From Myxococcota bacterium (GTDB taxonomy: Bacteria; Myxococcota; B64-G9): a stretch of 64,000 nt of DNA. A program made the position numbers and the translations under genes. Positions 27,507 through 35,746 of this stretch are shown here, piece by piece. Position 1 is the first letter of the stretch. Each line of letters starts with the position of its first letter. The notes beneath the pieces are model-generated. The model was not told where the DNA came from, did no database searches, and was given only the letters and a program-made list of their open reading frames with translations. Location of the stretch: the NCBI GenBank assembly GCA_022710975.1, contig JAKLGA010000017.1, forward strand, positions 124,001 to 188,000, written 5' to 3'.

Positions 27507-28283
27507 ATGCGGTGCTTCACCCCGGTCCTGCTGGTGTGCGCGTGCCTCGGGCTGGGCAGCTCCGGCTGCTACCCCGACGAGACCGGCAGCGACCTCGCGC
27601 GAGGCCTGCGCATCCCGTTGGGCGCGCTCGACCAGCCGGTGAGCGACGCGGCCCTGGGCGAATGGATCAGCTACCTCCAGGACAGCGTGGCCTACGCGGA
27701 CTTCGACTTCAACGTGCCTGGCGCCGACTTCTTCCTCGGCCTGCACCTGATCCACGTCGTCAGCGCCGATCCGTTCCAGGAGGAGGAGCTCGCCTTCGGC
27801 GCGTCAGGCATCGAGGTCGTCAGCGATCCGGTCGGCGGCGAGCAAGCGCTGGAGATGGACCTGCTGTTGCCGGACTGCGACAGCTGCTACTTCACCCTGA
27901 GGCTCTACGCCCGGACACAGACCGGGATCCAGACCTTCCTGGGAAGCTCGGGCACCTTCGAGGTCGGGCCGAACCTGTCGCCCGGCCCGGTGGCCATGGA
28001 GGCGATTCTGGTGGGCGAGGGCCTGGCTCGCTGCGTGGACGACGCCGCGGCTCCGGCCAGCGTGCGGGTGTCTGCCCGGGACATGGAGGAGCGTGTGCGA
28101 CTGCCCGAGGTCGCGACCGCGGCCGGCCTCGGGGCCCCGGAGGCCCAGCTCGCCATTCCCGCGGTGGGGCCGTTCGAGCTGCAGTTCTTCAGCGACTCGC
28201 TCTCCCTCTGGAGGACCTTCGCGCAGGTGGCCTTCTCCTACGAGGACCAGGAGATCGAGGTCCGCTTCGATCACACCAAGTAG
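27507..28283 (+). CDS. Lipoprotein partner of FecR copy 1
   Basis: A 258-residue lipoprotein with lipobox GSSGC (Cys near residue 21), followed by YPDET. The mature domain is strand-rich (MDLLLPDCDSCYFTLRLYAR, GPFELQFFSDSLSLW) with one CDSC pair. No family was recognised. It starts 4 bp after the FecR gene with GGGAGGTG upstream, so both are made from the sigma-54 promoter. The protein at 29458 is a diverged paralogue with the same GCYPDE start, a CxxC in the same context and similar length. Together they define a two-gene FecR-lipoprotein module. Confidence 0.75.
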   Translation: MRCFTPVLLVCACLGLGSSGCYPDETGSDLARGLRIPLGALDQPVSDAALGEWISYLQDSVAYADFDFNVPGADFFLGLHLIHVVSADPFQEEELAFGASGIEVVSDPVGGEQALEMDLLLPDCDSCYFTLRLYARTQTGIQTFLGSSGTFEVGPNLSPGPVAMEAILVGEGLARCVDDAAAPASVRVSARDMEERVRLPEVATAAGLGAPEAQLAIPAVGPFELQFFSDSLSLWRTFAQVAFSYEDQEIEVRFDHTK

Positions 28284-28302
28284 GGTCCCGCCCCTGGCCC
28301 GC

Positions 28303-28334
28303 GGAGAATCACCGGGGGCCGTGGAAATCCGAGA
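28303..28334 (+). promoter_or_regulatory. Conserved element upstream of second FecR sigma-54 promoter (candidate enhancer site)
   Basis: GGAGAA, 14 bp, GGAAATCCGAGA; pairs with the element at 26325-26357. It lies 85 bp before the -24 element, just after the stop of the preceding lipoprotein gene. Confidence 0.45.
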
Positions 28335-28418
28335 CCACGCTCGGCTGTCCCACCCAGGCCTACCCTCCCAACCCCATGGAATCATGTTGCTCTGTGGCTG
28401 TCCGGGACCTCTGCCCGG

Positions 28419-28434
28419 TGGCACGTGTCTTGCT
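28419..28434 (+). promoter_or_regulatory. Sigma-54 promoter of the second FecR module
   Basis: TGGCACG-TGTC-TTGCT is an exact match to the sigma-54 consensus. It lies 33 bp before the ATG at 28468, the same position relative to the start as in the first module (35 bp). Confidence 0.85.
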
Positions 28435-28467
28435 GAATCAGGGGGGGTCCCGGAGGAGGAGCAGGCC

Positions 28468-29454
28468 ATGCCGATCGCCGAGATGAAGAAGATGAGCCGG
28501 AGGATGGCCAGGACGAGGATGATCGCCTGGGCGCTCGGCCTGGCCCTGCTCCTGCTTCCGGGGCTGTCGCGGGCGGGCGAGGGGGCGGCCACCGGGTTCG
28601 TGGCGGCGGCGAAGGGCGAGGCGTTCGTGGTGCGCGGCGAGGAGCGGCAGCCGGCGCGGGTGGGGCTGGAGGTGAGGGTGGGGGACGTGCTGGAGACGGG
28701 GCGCAAGGCGCGCCTGAAGGTCTTGCTGACGGACGACTCGGTGCTGTCGCTGGGCGGGGAGACGAGGCTCATGGTGGAGCAGCACCTGTTCGAGCCCGGG
28801 CGCGCGAGGGCGACGAACCTGAAGCTGATGGGCGGGCGGGCGCGGGCGCTGGTGCAGCAGGTGGTGGGGGGGAGCCGGGCCAAGTTCGAGATCTCGACCG
28901 GCACGGCGGTGGCCGGGGTGAGGGGGACGGAGTTCGTGGTGGAGAAGGGCGAGGGCGGGGAGCGGGTGGTGACGCTGAGCGGGTCGGTGGAGTGGCAGGC
29001 CGCGGGCGGGCAGCCGGTGCTGGTGGCGGCGGGGGAGGGCAGCGGGCTGGAGGGGGGCCGGGTGGGGCAGCCCACGGCGCTGGCGGCGGCGGAGCTGAAG
29101 GAGCTGAGGACGGAGACGGAGTCGGACAGCGGGCCGGAGGCGCTGGCCTGGAACCTGGGGCCGGCGGACCGGCTGTCCGGGCGCACGGGCCCGGCCGCGC
29201 CGGCCGAGGAGGCCCGGGGCGAGGACGAACGCCAGGCCGGCGGCGGCGGCGCGGCCGGAGAAGCCAGCACCGCCTTCGGTGGCATCCCGGTCGACGGGCA
29301 GGGCAACTTCGGCGGCCTCGGCATGGGCGCCCCGGTCGGGGATGAGCTCGGGGAGGACATCCGCGGGGCGGAGCTGGAGGCGGCGGGCCTGGTCCACATG
29401 AACGTGCTGGTGCATCTGCGCTGGGAAGCCCCCCGCCGCGGGGCGAGGAGGTAG
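28468..29454 (+). CDS. FecR-domain periplasmic protein, copy 2
   Basis: A 328-residue paralogue of the protein at 26492. The signal peptide (LGLALLLLPGLSRAGE) and FecR core (about 30-240) differ from copy 1 by only a few residues. The first ~20 residues and the last ~85 residues are different: here the tail is Gly-rich (GGGGAAGEASTAFGG, NFGGLGMGAPVG) and ends in VHMNVLVHLRW, which may be the equivalent of the HLTVRLIV strand in copy 1. The ATG has GGAGGAGG about 10 bp upstream. The constant FecR part with variable tail suggests a shared secreted scaffold presenting different C-terminal partners. Confidence 0.85.
   Translation: MPIAEMKKMSRRMARTRMIAWALGLALLLLPGLSRAGEGAATGFVAAAKGEAFVVRGEERQPARVGLEVRVGDVLETGRKARLKVLLTDDSVLSLGGETRLMVEQHLFEPGRARATNLKLMGGRARALVQQVVGGSRAKFEISTGTAVAGVRGTEFVVEKGEGGERVVTLSGSVEWQAAGGQPVLVAAGEGSGLEGGRVGQPTALAAAELKELRTETESDSGPEALAWNLGPADRLSGRTGPAAPAEEARGEDERQAGGGGAAGEASTAFGGIPVDGQGNFGGLGMGAPVGDELGEDIRGAELEAAGLVHMNVLVHLRWEAPRRGARR
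28527..29214 (+). repeat. Duplicated FecR core, copy 2 (pairs with 26539-27232)
   Basis: Second copy of the 688-694-bp near-identical segment. There are no flanking terminal inverted repeats, target duplications or transposase, so it is not a visible mobile element. Confidence 0.95.
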
Positions 29455-29457
29455 GCC

Positions 29458-30198
29458 ATGCGCCGTGCGACCTTCACCCTGGCCTGTGCGCTCGGCCTGG
29501 CGCTCTTCGGCTGCTACCCGGACGAGGCGGGCGACGGCCGGGCCGAGCTGCAGCTCGATCTGCAGCGCCTGGGCGTGACGCTGGACGACGCGGGCCTGGA
29601 CGCCTGGCTCGGCTGGCTGGACACGCGCGCCGGGCTGGGCCAGCTCACCCGGCCGCTCGAGTACGATCTGCTCCCCGACACGGCCCCGTTCTACCTGGAC
29701 CTGGTGTTGCGGGGCCGGGGCCCGTATGGCCCGCCGGTGCTGGTGGGCGACTCGGTGACCTCCCCGGACGATTCCACCCTGGACGTGAGCCTGTACCTCG
29801 GTGCGTGCCAGGGCTGCAGCCTCGAGCTGCTCCTGTTCGCCACCTCCCTCGAGGGCGAGGTGACCACCTTCACCGGGGTGAGCGCCGAGTTCGACGTCCA
29901 GGCCTTCGGCGCGGCCCGCACCCTCGACCTCGACGCCTTCCCCCTGCGGACGGGCAGCCTGCTCGTGCGCGGCGGTGAGCCCGGGCTGCTGGTGGCGGCG
30001 CAGGACGAAGCCAGCGAGGTGCGCTTCCCGCCGGCCGACTTCCCGGTCGCGGCCGGAGAGCTCGTGCTCGGCTCCATCCCCGTCGGCCGGCCGTTCCACG
30101 TCCAGGCCTTCGACCCGATCCTGGGCGACTGGGTCACGCAGGTCCCCGACGTGACCCTGGACGCCGCCGGCGAGCAGCGGGTCGTCCAGCTCCCCTGA
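29458..30198 (+). CDS. Lipoprotein partner of FecR copy 2
   Basis: A 246-residue lipoprotein with lipobox LALFGC (Cys about 19) and mature start YPDEAG. A Cys pair in CQGCSLELLLFATS corresponds to CDSCYFTLRLYAR of the 27507 protein, so the two are paralogues, but overall similarity is low. The body is strand-rich with no catalytic motif. It starts 3 bp after the stop of FecR copy 2 and ends the second module. It is convergent with the next gene (8 bp). Confidence 0.75.
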   Translation: MRRATFTLACALGLALFGCYPDEAGDGRAELQLDLQRLGVTLDDAGLDAWLGWLDTRAGLGQLTRPLEYDLLPDTAPFYLDLVLRGRGPYGPPVLVGDSVTSPDDSTLDVSLYLGACQGCSLELLLFATSLEGEVTTFTGVSAEFDVQAFGAARTLDLDAFPLRTGSLLVRGGEPGLLVAAQDEASEVRFPPADFPVAAGELVLGSIPVGRPFHVQAFDPILGDWVTQVPDVTLDAAGEQRVVQLP

Positions 30199-30206
30199 AC
30201 CTGCGC

Positions 30207-30761
30207 CTACTCGGTGACGGCCGTGACCAGCCAGGGCGCCTCGGCGCCCTCGTCCGGGTCCTTGACCGCGTCTTCGGGCTTGCCTCGAGGGTCGGGCGCC
30301 ACCGCCCTGGGGTTCCGGGTCAGCACGAGCAGGAAGCCCTTGCGGGCCTCGAAGGTGACCGCCACGAACATGCACCTGGGCAGCGCCAGGTGGGCCAGCT
30401 TGGCCGGCGCCGGGCCGAACAGCTCGAGCGCCTTGGCGTGGTCGAACACGGCCAGCTGCAGGCCTGGCTGCTCCGCCAGCTTGCCGGCCGGCCCGGACAG
30501 CATGCGCTGCCAGGTCCGCATGATCTCCTGGCGGCCCTTGACCACCCGGCCGTCGAAGGTGAACGGGTCCGTGCCCAGGGCAGCCAGGATGTCGGCCTTG
30601 CCCGCGAGCAGGACCTCCAGGTACTCCTCGGCCACCACGGCCACCTGCCGCTGCGTCTCCTGCTCCGGCGGGACCGCGGGCGGCCTGCCGGCCGGCTGGG
30701 CAGTGGCCGCGGCAGACAACCCCAGGACCAGGCATGCACAGGCCCAGGCGTGGCGGCTCAT
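30207..30761 (-). CDS. Secreted NTF2/SnoaL-like protein
   Basis: A 184-residue protein with a signal peptide (ACLVLGLSAAATAQPA). The mature region VAEEYLEVLLAGKADILAAL-DPFTFDGRVVKGRQEIM reads like the start of an NTF2-like (SnoaL/ketosteroid isomerase-fold) domain, though no catalytic residues are evident. Its ATG overlaps the purC stop (ATGA), suggesting coupling. A periplasmic function unrelated to purine synthesis is likely; the pairing may be only positional. Confidence 0.55.
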   Translation of the reverse strand: MSRHAWACACLVLGLSAAATAQPAGRPPAVPPEQETQRQVAVVAEEYLEVLLAGKADILAALGTDPFTFDGRVVKGRQEIMRTWQRMLSGPAGKLAEQPGLQLAVFDHAKALELFGPAPAKLAHLALPRCMFVAVTFEARKGFLLVLTRNPRAVAPDPRGKPEDAVKDPDEGAEAPWLVTAVTE

Positions 30762-31735
30762 GACGGCTGTCCTCCGGCCGGCAGCAGCCCGGCCCGGCGA
30801 AGGTTGTCCCGCAGGCGGGCGGCCGGATCGCCCGCGGGCAGCTCGGGCGGCCGTCCGGTCAGCCGCTCCTGGAGCCTGAGGTAGGTCGCGGCCAGCTCCA
30901 GGCGCACCTGGTCGGTCAGCGGCGGCGGCGCGCCCTGGCCCGAGAAGCCCCGCTGGAGCAGCCACTGGCGGATGTTCTCCTTGTCCAGCATGACCTGCGG
31001 CGCGCCGGCCTGGAATCGGGCCTCGTGGCCCTCGGCCTCCCAGTAGCGGCTGGAGTCCGGGGTGTGGATCTCGTCCATGACCCGCAGCTCCGTCCCGTCC
31101 AGGCCGAACTCGTACTTGGTGTCCACCAGGATGAGCCCCTGCGCACGGGCCTGCTCCTCGCCCCGGGCGAACAGGGCCCGGGCCGCGGTCTCCACCCGGC
31201 GCCAGGTCGCCTCGTCCACCAGCCCCTGGCGGACGATCTCGGCCGCGGAGATGGGCGCGTCGTGCTCGCCGTGGGCGGCCTTGGTGGTGGGGGTCAGGAT
31301 GGGCTCGGGGAAGCGCTCGTCCGCGCGCATGCCCGCCGGGATCTCGAAGCCGTAGGCCTCCCGGTTCCCGGCCTGCACCTCGCGCCACAGGCTGCCGGTC
31401 AGGTGGCGCCGGACCACCACCTCCACCGGCAGGGGGCGGAGCTTCTGGACCAGCATGGCGGCGGGGTCGGGCACGGCCAGCACGTGGTTGGGCACCAGGT
31501 CCCGGGTGCGCTCGAACCAGTGCGCCGCGATGGTGTTGAGCACCTGGCCCTTGCAGGGCACGGTGCCCAGCACCACGTCGAAGGCGCTGATGCGATCGGT
31601 GGTCACGATGAGCAGACGCCGGCCGAGGTCGTAGACGTCGCGCACCTTGCCCCGCGTCGGCGGCGGCAGGCCCGGCAACTCGGAACGCACCAGGGTGGAA
31701 TCCAAGTGTTTTCTGAGGTCGTCGAGGGTCGGCAT
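30758..31735 (-). CDS. purC: Phosphoribosylaminoimidazole-succinocarboxamide (SAICAR) synthase
   Basis: A 325-residue enzyme of purine synthesis that condenses CAIR with aspartate using ATP. Family motifs include RGKVRDVYDLGRRLLIVTTD, DRISAFDVVL, LVPNHVLAVPDP, VVVRRHLTGSLW, ILVDTKYEFGLD and VMDEIHTPDSSRYW. This is the longer (about 300-residue) form seen in yeast and some bacteria rather than the 240-residue E. coli type. The ATG at 31735 begins the family start MPTLDDLRKHLDSTL. Confidence 0.95.
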   Translation of the reverse strand: MPTLDDLRKHLDSTLVRSELPGLPPPTRGKVRDVYDLGRRLLIVTTDRISAFDVVLGTVPCKGQVLNTIAAHWFERTRDLVPNHVLAVPDPAAMLVQKLRPLPVEVVVRRHLTGSLWREVQAGNREAYGFEIPAGMRADERFPEPILTPTTKAAHGEHDAPISAAEIVRQGLVDEATWRRVETAARALFARGEEQARAQGLILVDTKYEFGLDGTELRVMDEIHTPDSSRYWEAEGHEARFQAGAPQVMLDKENIRQWLLQRGFSGQGAPPPLTDQVRLELAATYLRLQERLTGRPPELPAGDPAARLRDNLRRAGLLPAGGQPS

Positions 31736-31742
31736 GAGGGAC

Positions 31743-31771
31743 GAGTAGCATGCGCCTTCGAGGACCGTCAA
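31743..31771 (-). promoter_or_regulatory. Sigma-70-like promoter of purC
   Basis: On the minus strand TTGACG (31766-31771), a 17-bp spacer and CTACTC (31743-31748), ending 7 bp before the purC ATG. The -10 is weak. If used, the leader would be very short. It is almost back-to-back with the plus-strand promoter at 31776-31804. Confidence 0.4.
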
Positions 31772-31775
31772 GCCC

Positions 31776-31804
31776 TTGCGTTTCCGCTTGCGGCTGGGTA
31801 GTTT
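31776..31804 (+). promoter_or_regulatory. Sigma-70-like promoter of the 2-oxoacid oxidoreductase operon
   Basis: TTGCGT (31776-31781), a 17-bp spacer, TAGTTT (31799-31804), ending 28 bp before the ATG at 31833. Confidence 0.4.
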
Positions 31805-31832
31805 GGCCACGGCTGGAACGCGGGAGCGAGGC

Positions 31833-32996
31833 ATGCCGAAGGACGACTCCGCGGTGAAGGGCGCACAGGGCGCAGGACCTCGGCCGGAGCCCCAGGTGCT
31901 GATGGGCAACTACGCGGCCGCCGAGGGCGCCCTGGCGGCGGGCTGCGGCTTCTACGCGGGCTACCCCATCACGCCGTCCTCCGAGATCATGGAGGTGCTG
32001 GCCGAGCGCCTGCCCAGGCAGGGCGGGGTGTTCGTGCAGATGGAGGACGAGATCGCCTCCTTCGCCGCGGTGATCGGCGCCTCCTGGGCCGGGGCCAAGG
32101 CCATGACCGCCACGGCCGGGCCCGGGCTGTCTCTGATGCTGGAGGGCATCGGCTACGCCTCCTTCACCGAGACGCCGCTGGTGCTGGTGGACGTGCAGCG
32201 CGCCGGCCCGGCCACCGGCCAGGCCACGCGGGTGGGCTCGGGCGACGTGCTCCAGGTGCGCTACGGCGCCCACGGCGACACCTGCCCGATCGCGCTCTCG
32301 CCCTGGTCGGTGCAGGAGATGTACGACCAGGTCATCCGGGCCTTCAACCTGGCCGAGCGCTACCGCACGCCGGTGTTCGTCCTGGCCGACGAGGGCGTGG
32401 GCCACCTGCGCGAGACGGTCGTGCTGCACCGTGACTTCGAGCTGGTGGCACGGGTGCGCGGCAACGACCAGCCGCCCTTCGGCCACCCGGACCCGGACGG
32501 CGTGCCTCCCATGCCCATCTTCGGCGACGGGGCGAACCTCATGGTGACCGGCTCCACCCACGACGCCTGGGGCTTCCGCAAGGTGGACGACGCGGAGCCG
32601 CACGACCTGCTGGTGCGGCGCATCAACCGCAAGATCCTGGATCACGCCGAGGACATCTGCGAGGTCGACGGCCGCTTCCTGGATGACGCCGAGGTGGCCC
32701 TGGTGGCCTACGGCTTCAGCGGCCGCAGCGCGCTGGCCGCGGTCAAGGCGCTGCGGCGCGCGGGGGTGAAGGTGGGCCTGCTGCGGCTGAAGACGCTGTG
32801 GCCCTTCCCGGCCCGGCAGGTGGCCGAGCTGGGCAAGGCCGTGCGCCGCCTGGTGGTGCCGGAGATGAACCTGGGGCAGGTGGGCGGCGTGGTGCGGCAG
32901 CACGTGCGCTGCGACGTGGAGCTGCTCGGCCAGGTCAACGGGGAGGTGATCGAGCCCGAGGCCATCGAGCGCAAGGTGCGGGAGGTGCTGCCGTGA
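31833..32996 (+). CDS. 2-oxoacid:ferredoxin oxidoreductase, alpha subunit (KorA/VorB type)
   Basis: A 387-residue alpha subunit of a CoA-dependent 2-oxoacid:ferredoxin oxidoreductase. It has GNYAAAEGALAAGCGFYAG, YPITPSSEIMEVL, MEDEIASFAAVIGASWAGAK and GPGLSLMLEGIGYA, all typical of KorA/VorB. The C-terminal transketolase-like domain has VALVAYGFSGRSALAAVKAL. It lacks the gamma domain, which is a separate gene two positions on. The substrate (2-oxoglutarate, branched-chain oxoacid or pyruvate) cannot be fixed from sequence. The beta gene starts inside the stop (GTGA). The ATG has GGGAGCGAGG upstream. Confidence 0.88.
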   Translation: MPKDDSAVKGAQGAGPRPEPQVLMGNYAAAEGALAAGCGFYAGYPITPSSEIMEVLAERLPRQGGVFVQMEDEIASFAAVIGASWAGAKAMTATAGPGLSLMLEGIGYASFTETPLVLVDVQRAGPATGQATRVGSGDVLQVRYGAHGDTCPIALSPWSVQEMYDQVIRAFNLAERYRTPVFVLADEGVGHLRETVVLHRDFELVARVRGNDQPPFGHPDPDGVPPMPIFGDGANLMVTGSTHDAWGFRKVDDAEPHDLLVRRINRKILDHAEDICEVDGRFLDDAEVALVAYGFSGRSALAAVKALRRAGVKVGLLRLKTLWPFPARQVAELGKAVRRLVVPEMNLGQVGGVVRQHVRCDVELLGQVNGEVIEPEAIERKVREVLP

Positions 32997-33748
32997 CGCG
33001 CGCCATGGAGCACTGGCTGCGGGTGCCGCACACCGCCTTCTGCCCGGGCTGCGGGCACGGCATCCTGATGGGCGCCCTGGTGCGCGCCTGCGACGAGCTG
33101 GCGCTCGACCGCCGGCAGCTGCTGTTCGTGTCCGGGATCGGCTGCGCGGCCTGGATCCCCAGCCCCAACATCCGGGCCGACACGCTGCACACGCTGCACG
33201 GGCGGGCTGTGGCCTACGCCACCGGGGCCAAGCTGGCCAACCCCAAGCTCACGGTGATCGTGGTGTCCGGCGACGGCGACCTGGCCTCCATCGGCGGCAA
33301 CCACCTGATCCACGCCGCCCGCCGGGACGTGCCGCTGACCGTCGTCTGCGCCAACAACGAGATCTACGGCATGACCGGCGGCCAGACCGCGCCGACCACC
33401 CCGCTGGGGGCGCTGTCCGCCACCGACCCGCTGGGCAACCGCTACCGGCCCTTCGACCTGATCGCGCTGGTCAAGGGGGCGGGGGCGCGCTACGCCGCCC
33501 GCTGGCCGGTCACCCAGCCGCGGCCGTTGACCGACGCCCTGAAGCGCGCCATCACCACCCCTGGGTTCGCCTTCGTGGAGGCGATCTCGCCCTGCCCGAC
33601 CCAGTTCGGCCGGCGCAACCGGGTGGACGACGTGACCAAGCTCTACGACCAGATGGCAGGGACCTGCGTGACCCGCGAAGCGGCCCGGGCGCTCAGCCCG
33701 GCCGAGCGGGCCCGGTGTCTGGTCATCGGGGAGTTCATCGATGAGTGA
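32993..33748 (+). CDS. 2-oxoacid:ferredoxin oxidoreductase, beta (TPP-binding) subunit
   Basis: A 251-residue thiamine pyrophosphate subunit. It has FCPGCGHGILMGALVRA, GIGCAAWIPS and the TPP/Mg motif GDGDLASIGGNHLIHAARR followed by NNEIYGMTGGQ. The Cys in CPGCG and others coordinate the catalytic-side [4Fe-4S] cluster in relatives. The GTG at 32993 has GGAGG 7 bp upstream; the internal ATG at 33005 is too far from it. The gene overlaps the alpha stop by 4 bp and the gamma start by 8 bp, so three subunits are translationally coupled. Confidence 0.88.
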   Translation: MTRAMEHWLRVPHTAFCPGCGHGILMGALVRACDELALDRRQLLFVSGIGCAAWIPSPNIRADTLHTLHGRAVAYATGAKLANPKLTVIVVSGDGDLASIGGNHLIHAARRDVPLTVVCANNEIYGMTGGQTAPTTPLGALSATDPLGNRYRPFDLIALVKGAGARYAARWPVTQPRPLTDALKRAITTPGFAFVEAISPCPTQFGRRNRVDDVTKLYDQMAGTCVTREAARALSPAERARCLVIGEFIDE

Positions 33749-34349
33749 ACCCACACGGCATGCGGGCGAGCCGATCCGGGTGCGCTTCGGCGGGCTGGGC
33801 GGCCAGGGCCTGGTGACGCTCGGCGCGGTGCTGGCGGAGGCCGGCGCACGCAGCGGGCTGCACGTGGCCGCCTCCCAGGCCTACGGCTCGCGGGCCAGGG
33901 GCGGGGCGACCCGCGCGGACGTGATCCTCGCGTCCGAGCCGATCGACTTCCCCCACGTGCACCAGGCGGATCTCCTGCTGGTGCTGGCCCAGGAGGCCTA
34001 CGAGCTGTACCTGCCGCAGGTCGCGCCGGGCGGGGTGGTCCTGGCCGACGGTTTCTTCGTCAAGCTGGAGGAGCGCCCGGGCGTGCGGCAGCACTGCCTG
34101 GCGGCCACCAGCGCGGCCATGGAGCAGCTCGGCAACAAGGTGGCCGCCAACTTCGTGATGCTGGGCGCGCTGCTTGGCTTCGGGCGGGTGGTGGGGGAGG
34201 AGGCGGTGGGCGCGGCCATGCGCAACCTGGTCAACAAGCGCTTCCTGGAGGTCAACCGGAAGGCCTTCGAGCTCGGCTGCGGGCTGGGCGCCCGGCTGCG
34301 GGAGGATACCGGGTTGCGAGAGGGGGTGGGCCCGTGGCAGCGATCGTGA
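33741..34349 (+). CDS. 2-oxoacid:ferredoxin oxidoreductase, gamma subunit
   Basis: A 202-residue gamma-domain protein with RVRFGGLGGQGLVTLGAVLA, AYGSRARGGATRADVI and ANFVMLGALLGF, the usual signature of KorC/VorC/PorG. The gamma domain supports CoA binding in the complete enzyme. It overlaps the beta gene by 8 bp and the following flavoprotein gene by 16 bp. The compact order alpha-beta-gamma matches KorABC of many anaerobes. Confidence 0.88.
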   Translation: MSEPTRHAGEPIRVRFGGLGGQGLVTLGAVLAEAGARSGLHVAASQAYGSRARGGATRADVILASEPIDFPHVHQADLLLVLAQEAYELYLPQVAPGGVVLADGFFVKLEERPGVRQHCLAATSAAMEQLGNKVAANFVMLGALLGFGRVVGEEAVGAAMRNLVNKRFLEVNRKAFELGCGLGARLREDTGLREGVGPWQRS

Positions 34350-35746
34350 GGACCCACCGCCCGATCTGGCGGGCGGAGCGTTGCCTGCCCTGCCGCACCT
34401 GCACCCGGCGCTGCCCGACCGCGGTGTTCCCGGAGCAGGTCCTGGAGCCGGACTCGCTGCGCGGCCGCGTGGCCCGCGAGGTGGCCTTCCCGCCCGGGCG
34501 ACCGGACGTGCCCCCCTGCCGGGCGGCCTGCCCCATCGGCCAGGACGTGCCGGGCTACACGACCGCGCTGGCCCAGGGCGACTTCGCCCGGGCGCTGGCG
34601 GTGATCGCCAAGACCAACCCGCTGCCCTCGGTGTGCGGGCGGCTGTGCCTGCACGCCTGCATGCACGCCTGCGTGCGGGCCGGCCTGGACGCGCCGGTCG
34701 AGATCCGCGCCCTGAAACGCGCGGCGCTCGAGCACGGCGGCCCGCGGCCCGTGGCCCGCCCGGCCGCCGAGCGCGACGGCCGGGTGGTGGTCGTGGGGGC
34801 CGGGCCGGCCGGCCTGAGCGCGGCCTTCGCGCTGCGCCGGAACGGGTGGCAGGTCGAGCTGCGCGAGGCCGCCTCGGAGCCCGGCGGGCTGCTGCGCTGG
34901 GCGGTCCCGGCGTTCGATCTGCCGCGGGCCGCCTTGCAGGCCGAGATCGAGGCCGTGCTGGCCGCGGGCATCGCGCTCGAGCTGGGCGCGCGGGTGGGCT
35001 CCCTGGCCGAGCTGCAGGGTCTGCAGCGGGCCGGGGCCCGGGCGGTCTTGCTGGCGACGGGCGCCGGCCTGGGCCGGAGGCTGGGCATCCCGGGCGAGGA
35101 GCTGGTTGGCGCCGAGGACGGCCTGGGCTTCGCCCGCCGCCACGCGGACGGGCTCGGCCCGCGGCTGGAAGGTCCGCTGGTGGTCTACGGGGCGGGCCTG
35201 GTGGCCGTGGCCGCGGCCCGGCTGGCGGTGCGGGCGGGCGCCGGGCCCGTGCGGCTGGTGTTCACCCGGCCGAGCGCGGAGGCCCCGCGGACCGAGGCGC
35301 TGGACCGGGCCCGGGAGGAGGGCGTCGAGCTCGTGCCCGAGCGGCGCCCGGTGGAGCTGCTGGGCGAGGCCGGGCGGCTGCGGGCGGTCCGCCTGGCCCC
35401 GGCGCTGGTGGGCCCGCCGGACGGGGTCGGGCGCCGCTGGCCGGTGCTGGCCGGGGAGGCGCGCGGCGCGCTGCTCGAGCTCGAGGCGCGCGTCTTCGTG
35501 GCCGCCGAGGACCGCGCCCCGGACCTGGGCTGGCTCGCGGGCGCCCCGGGGCTGCGGCTCGGCCCGCTCGGACACCTGGAGGTCGAGCGCGGCAGCTACG
35601 CCACGGGCCTGCCGGGCGTGTTCGCCTGCGGAGAGGTGATGACCGGCCCGCGCAACGCCATCGAGGCCATCGCCACAGGCATCCGGGCGGCGGCGGCCGT
35701 CGAGCGGCACCTGCGCGCCGCGCAGGGCCAGGGAGGCGCGTCGTGA
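34334..35746 (+). CDS. GltD-like FAD/NAD(P)-dependent oxidoreductase with N-terminal Fe-S motifs
   Basis: A 470-residue flavoprotein. The N-terminus has CLPCRTCTRRCP (17-28) and, at about 57-115, the GltD-type segment with CRAACPIGQDVPGY and VCGRLCLHACMHAC, which binds [4Fe-4S] clusters. The FAD fold begins at about 153 (VVVVGAGPAGLSAAFALR), and GVFACGEVMTGPRNAIEA near 430 closes it. Family members move electrons between NAD(P)H and ferredoxin-linked partners (GltD, NfnB, PreT). Its overlap with the oxidoreductase genes suggests that it couples the 2-oxoacid enzyme to NAD(P). The GTG at 34334 was chosen; no alternative has a better ribosome binding site. Confidence 0.82.
   Translation: MAAIVRTHRPIWRAERCLPCRTCTRRCPTAVFPEQVLEPDSLRGRVAREVAFPPGRPDVPPCRAACPIGQDVPGYTTALAQGDFARALAVIAKTNPLPSVCGRLCLHACMHACVRAGLDAPVEIRALKRAALEHGGPRPVARPAAERDGRVVVVGAGPAGLSAAFALRRNGWQVELREAASEPGGLLRWAVPAFDLPRAALQAEIEAVLAAGIALELGARVGSLAELQGLQRAGARAVLLATGAGLGRRLGIPGEELVGAEDGLGFARRHADGLGPRLEGPLVVYGAGLVAVAAARLAVRAGAGPVRLVFTRPSAEAPRTEALDRAREEGVELVPERRPVELLGEAGRLRAVRLAPALVGPPDGVGRRWPVLAGEARGALLELEARVFVAAEDRAPDLGWLAGAPGLRLGPLGHLEVERGSYATGLPGVFACGEVMTGPRNAIEAIATGIRAAAAVERHLRAAQGQGGAS

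Noticed and set aside
26539-29214. FecR duplication as an insertion sequence or composite transposon
   Set aside because: There is no transposase, no terminal inverted repeats and no target-site duplication; the repeat ends inside genes.
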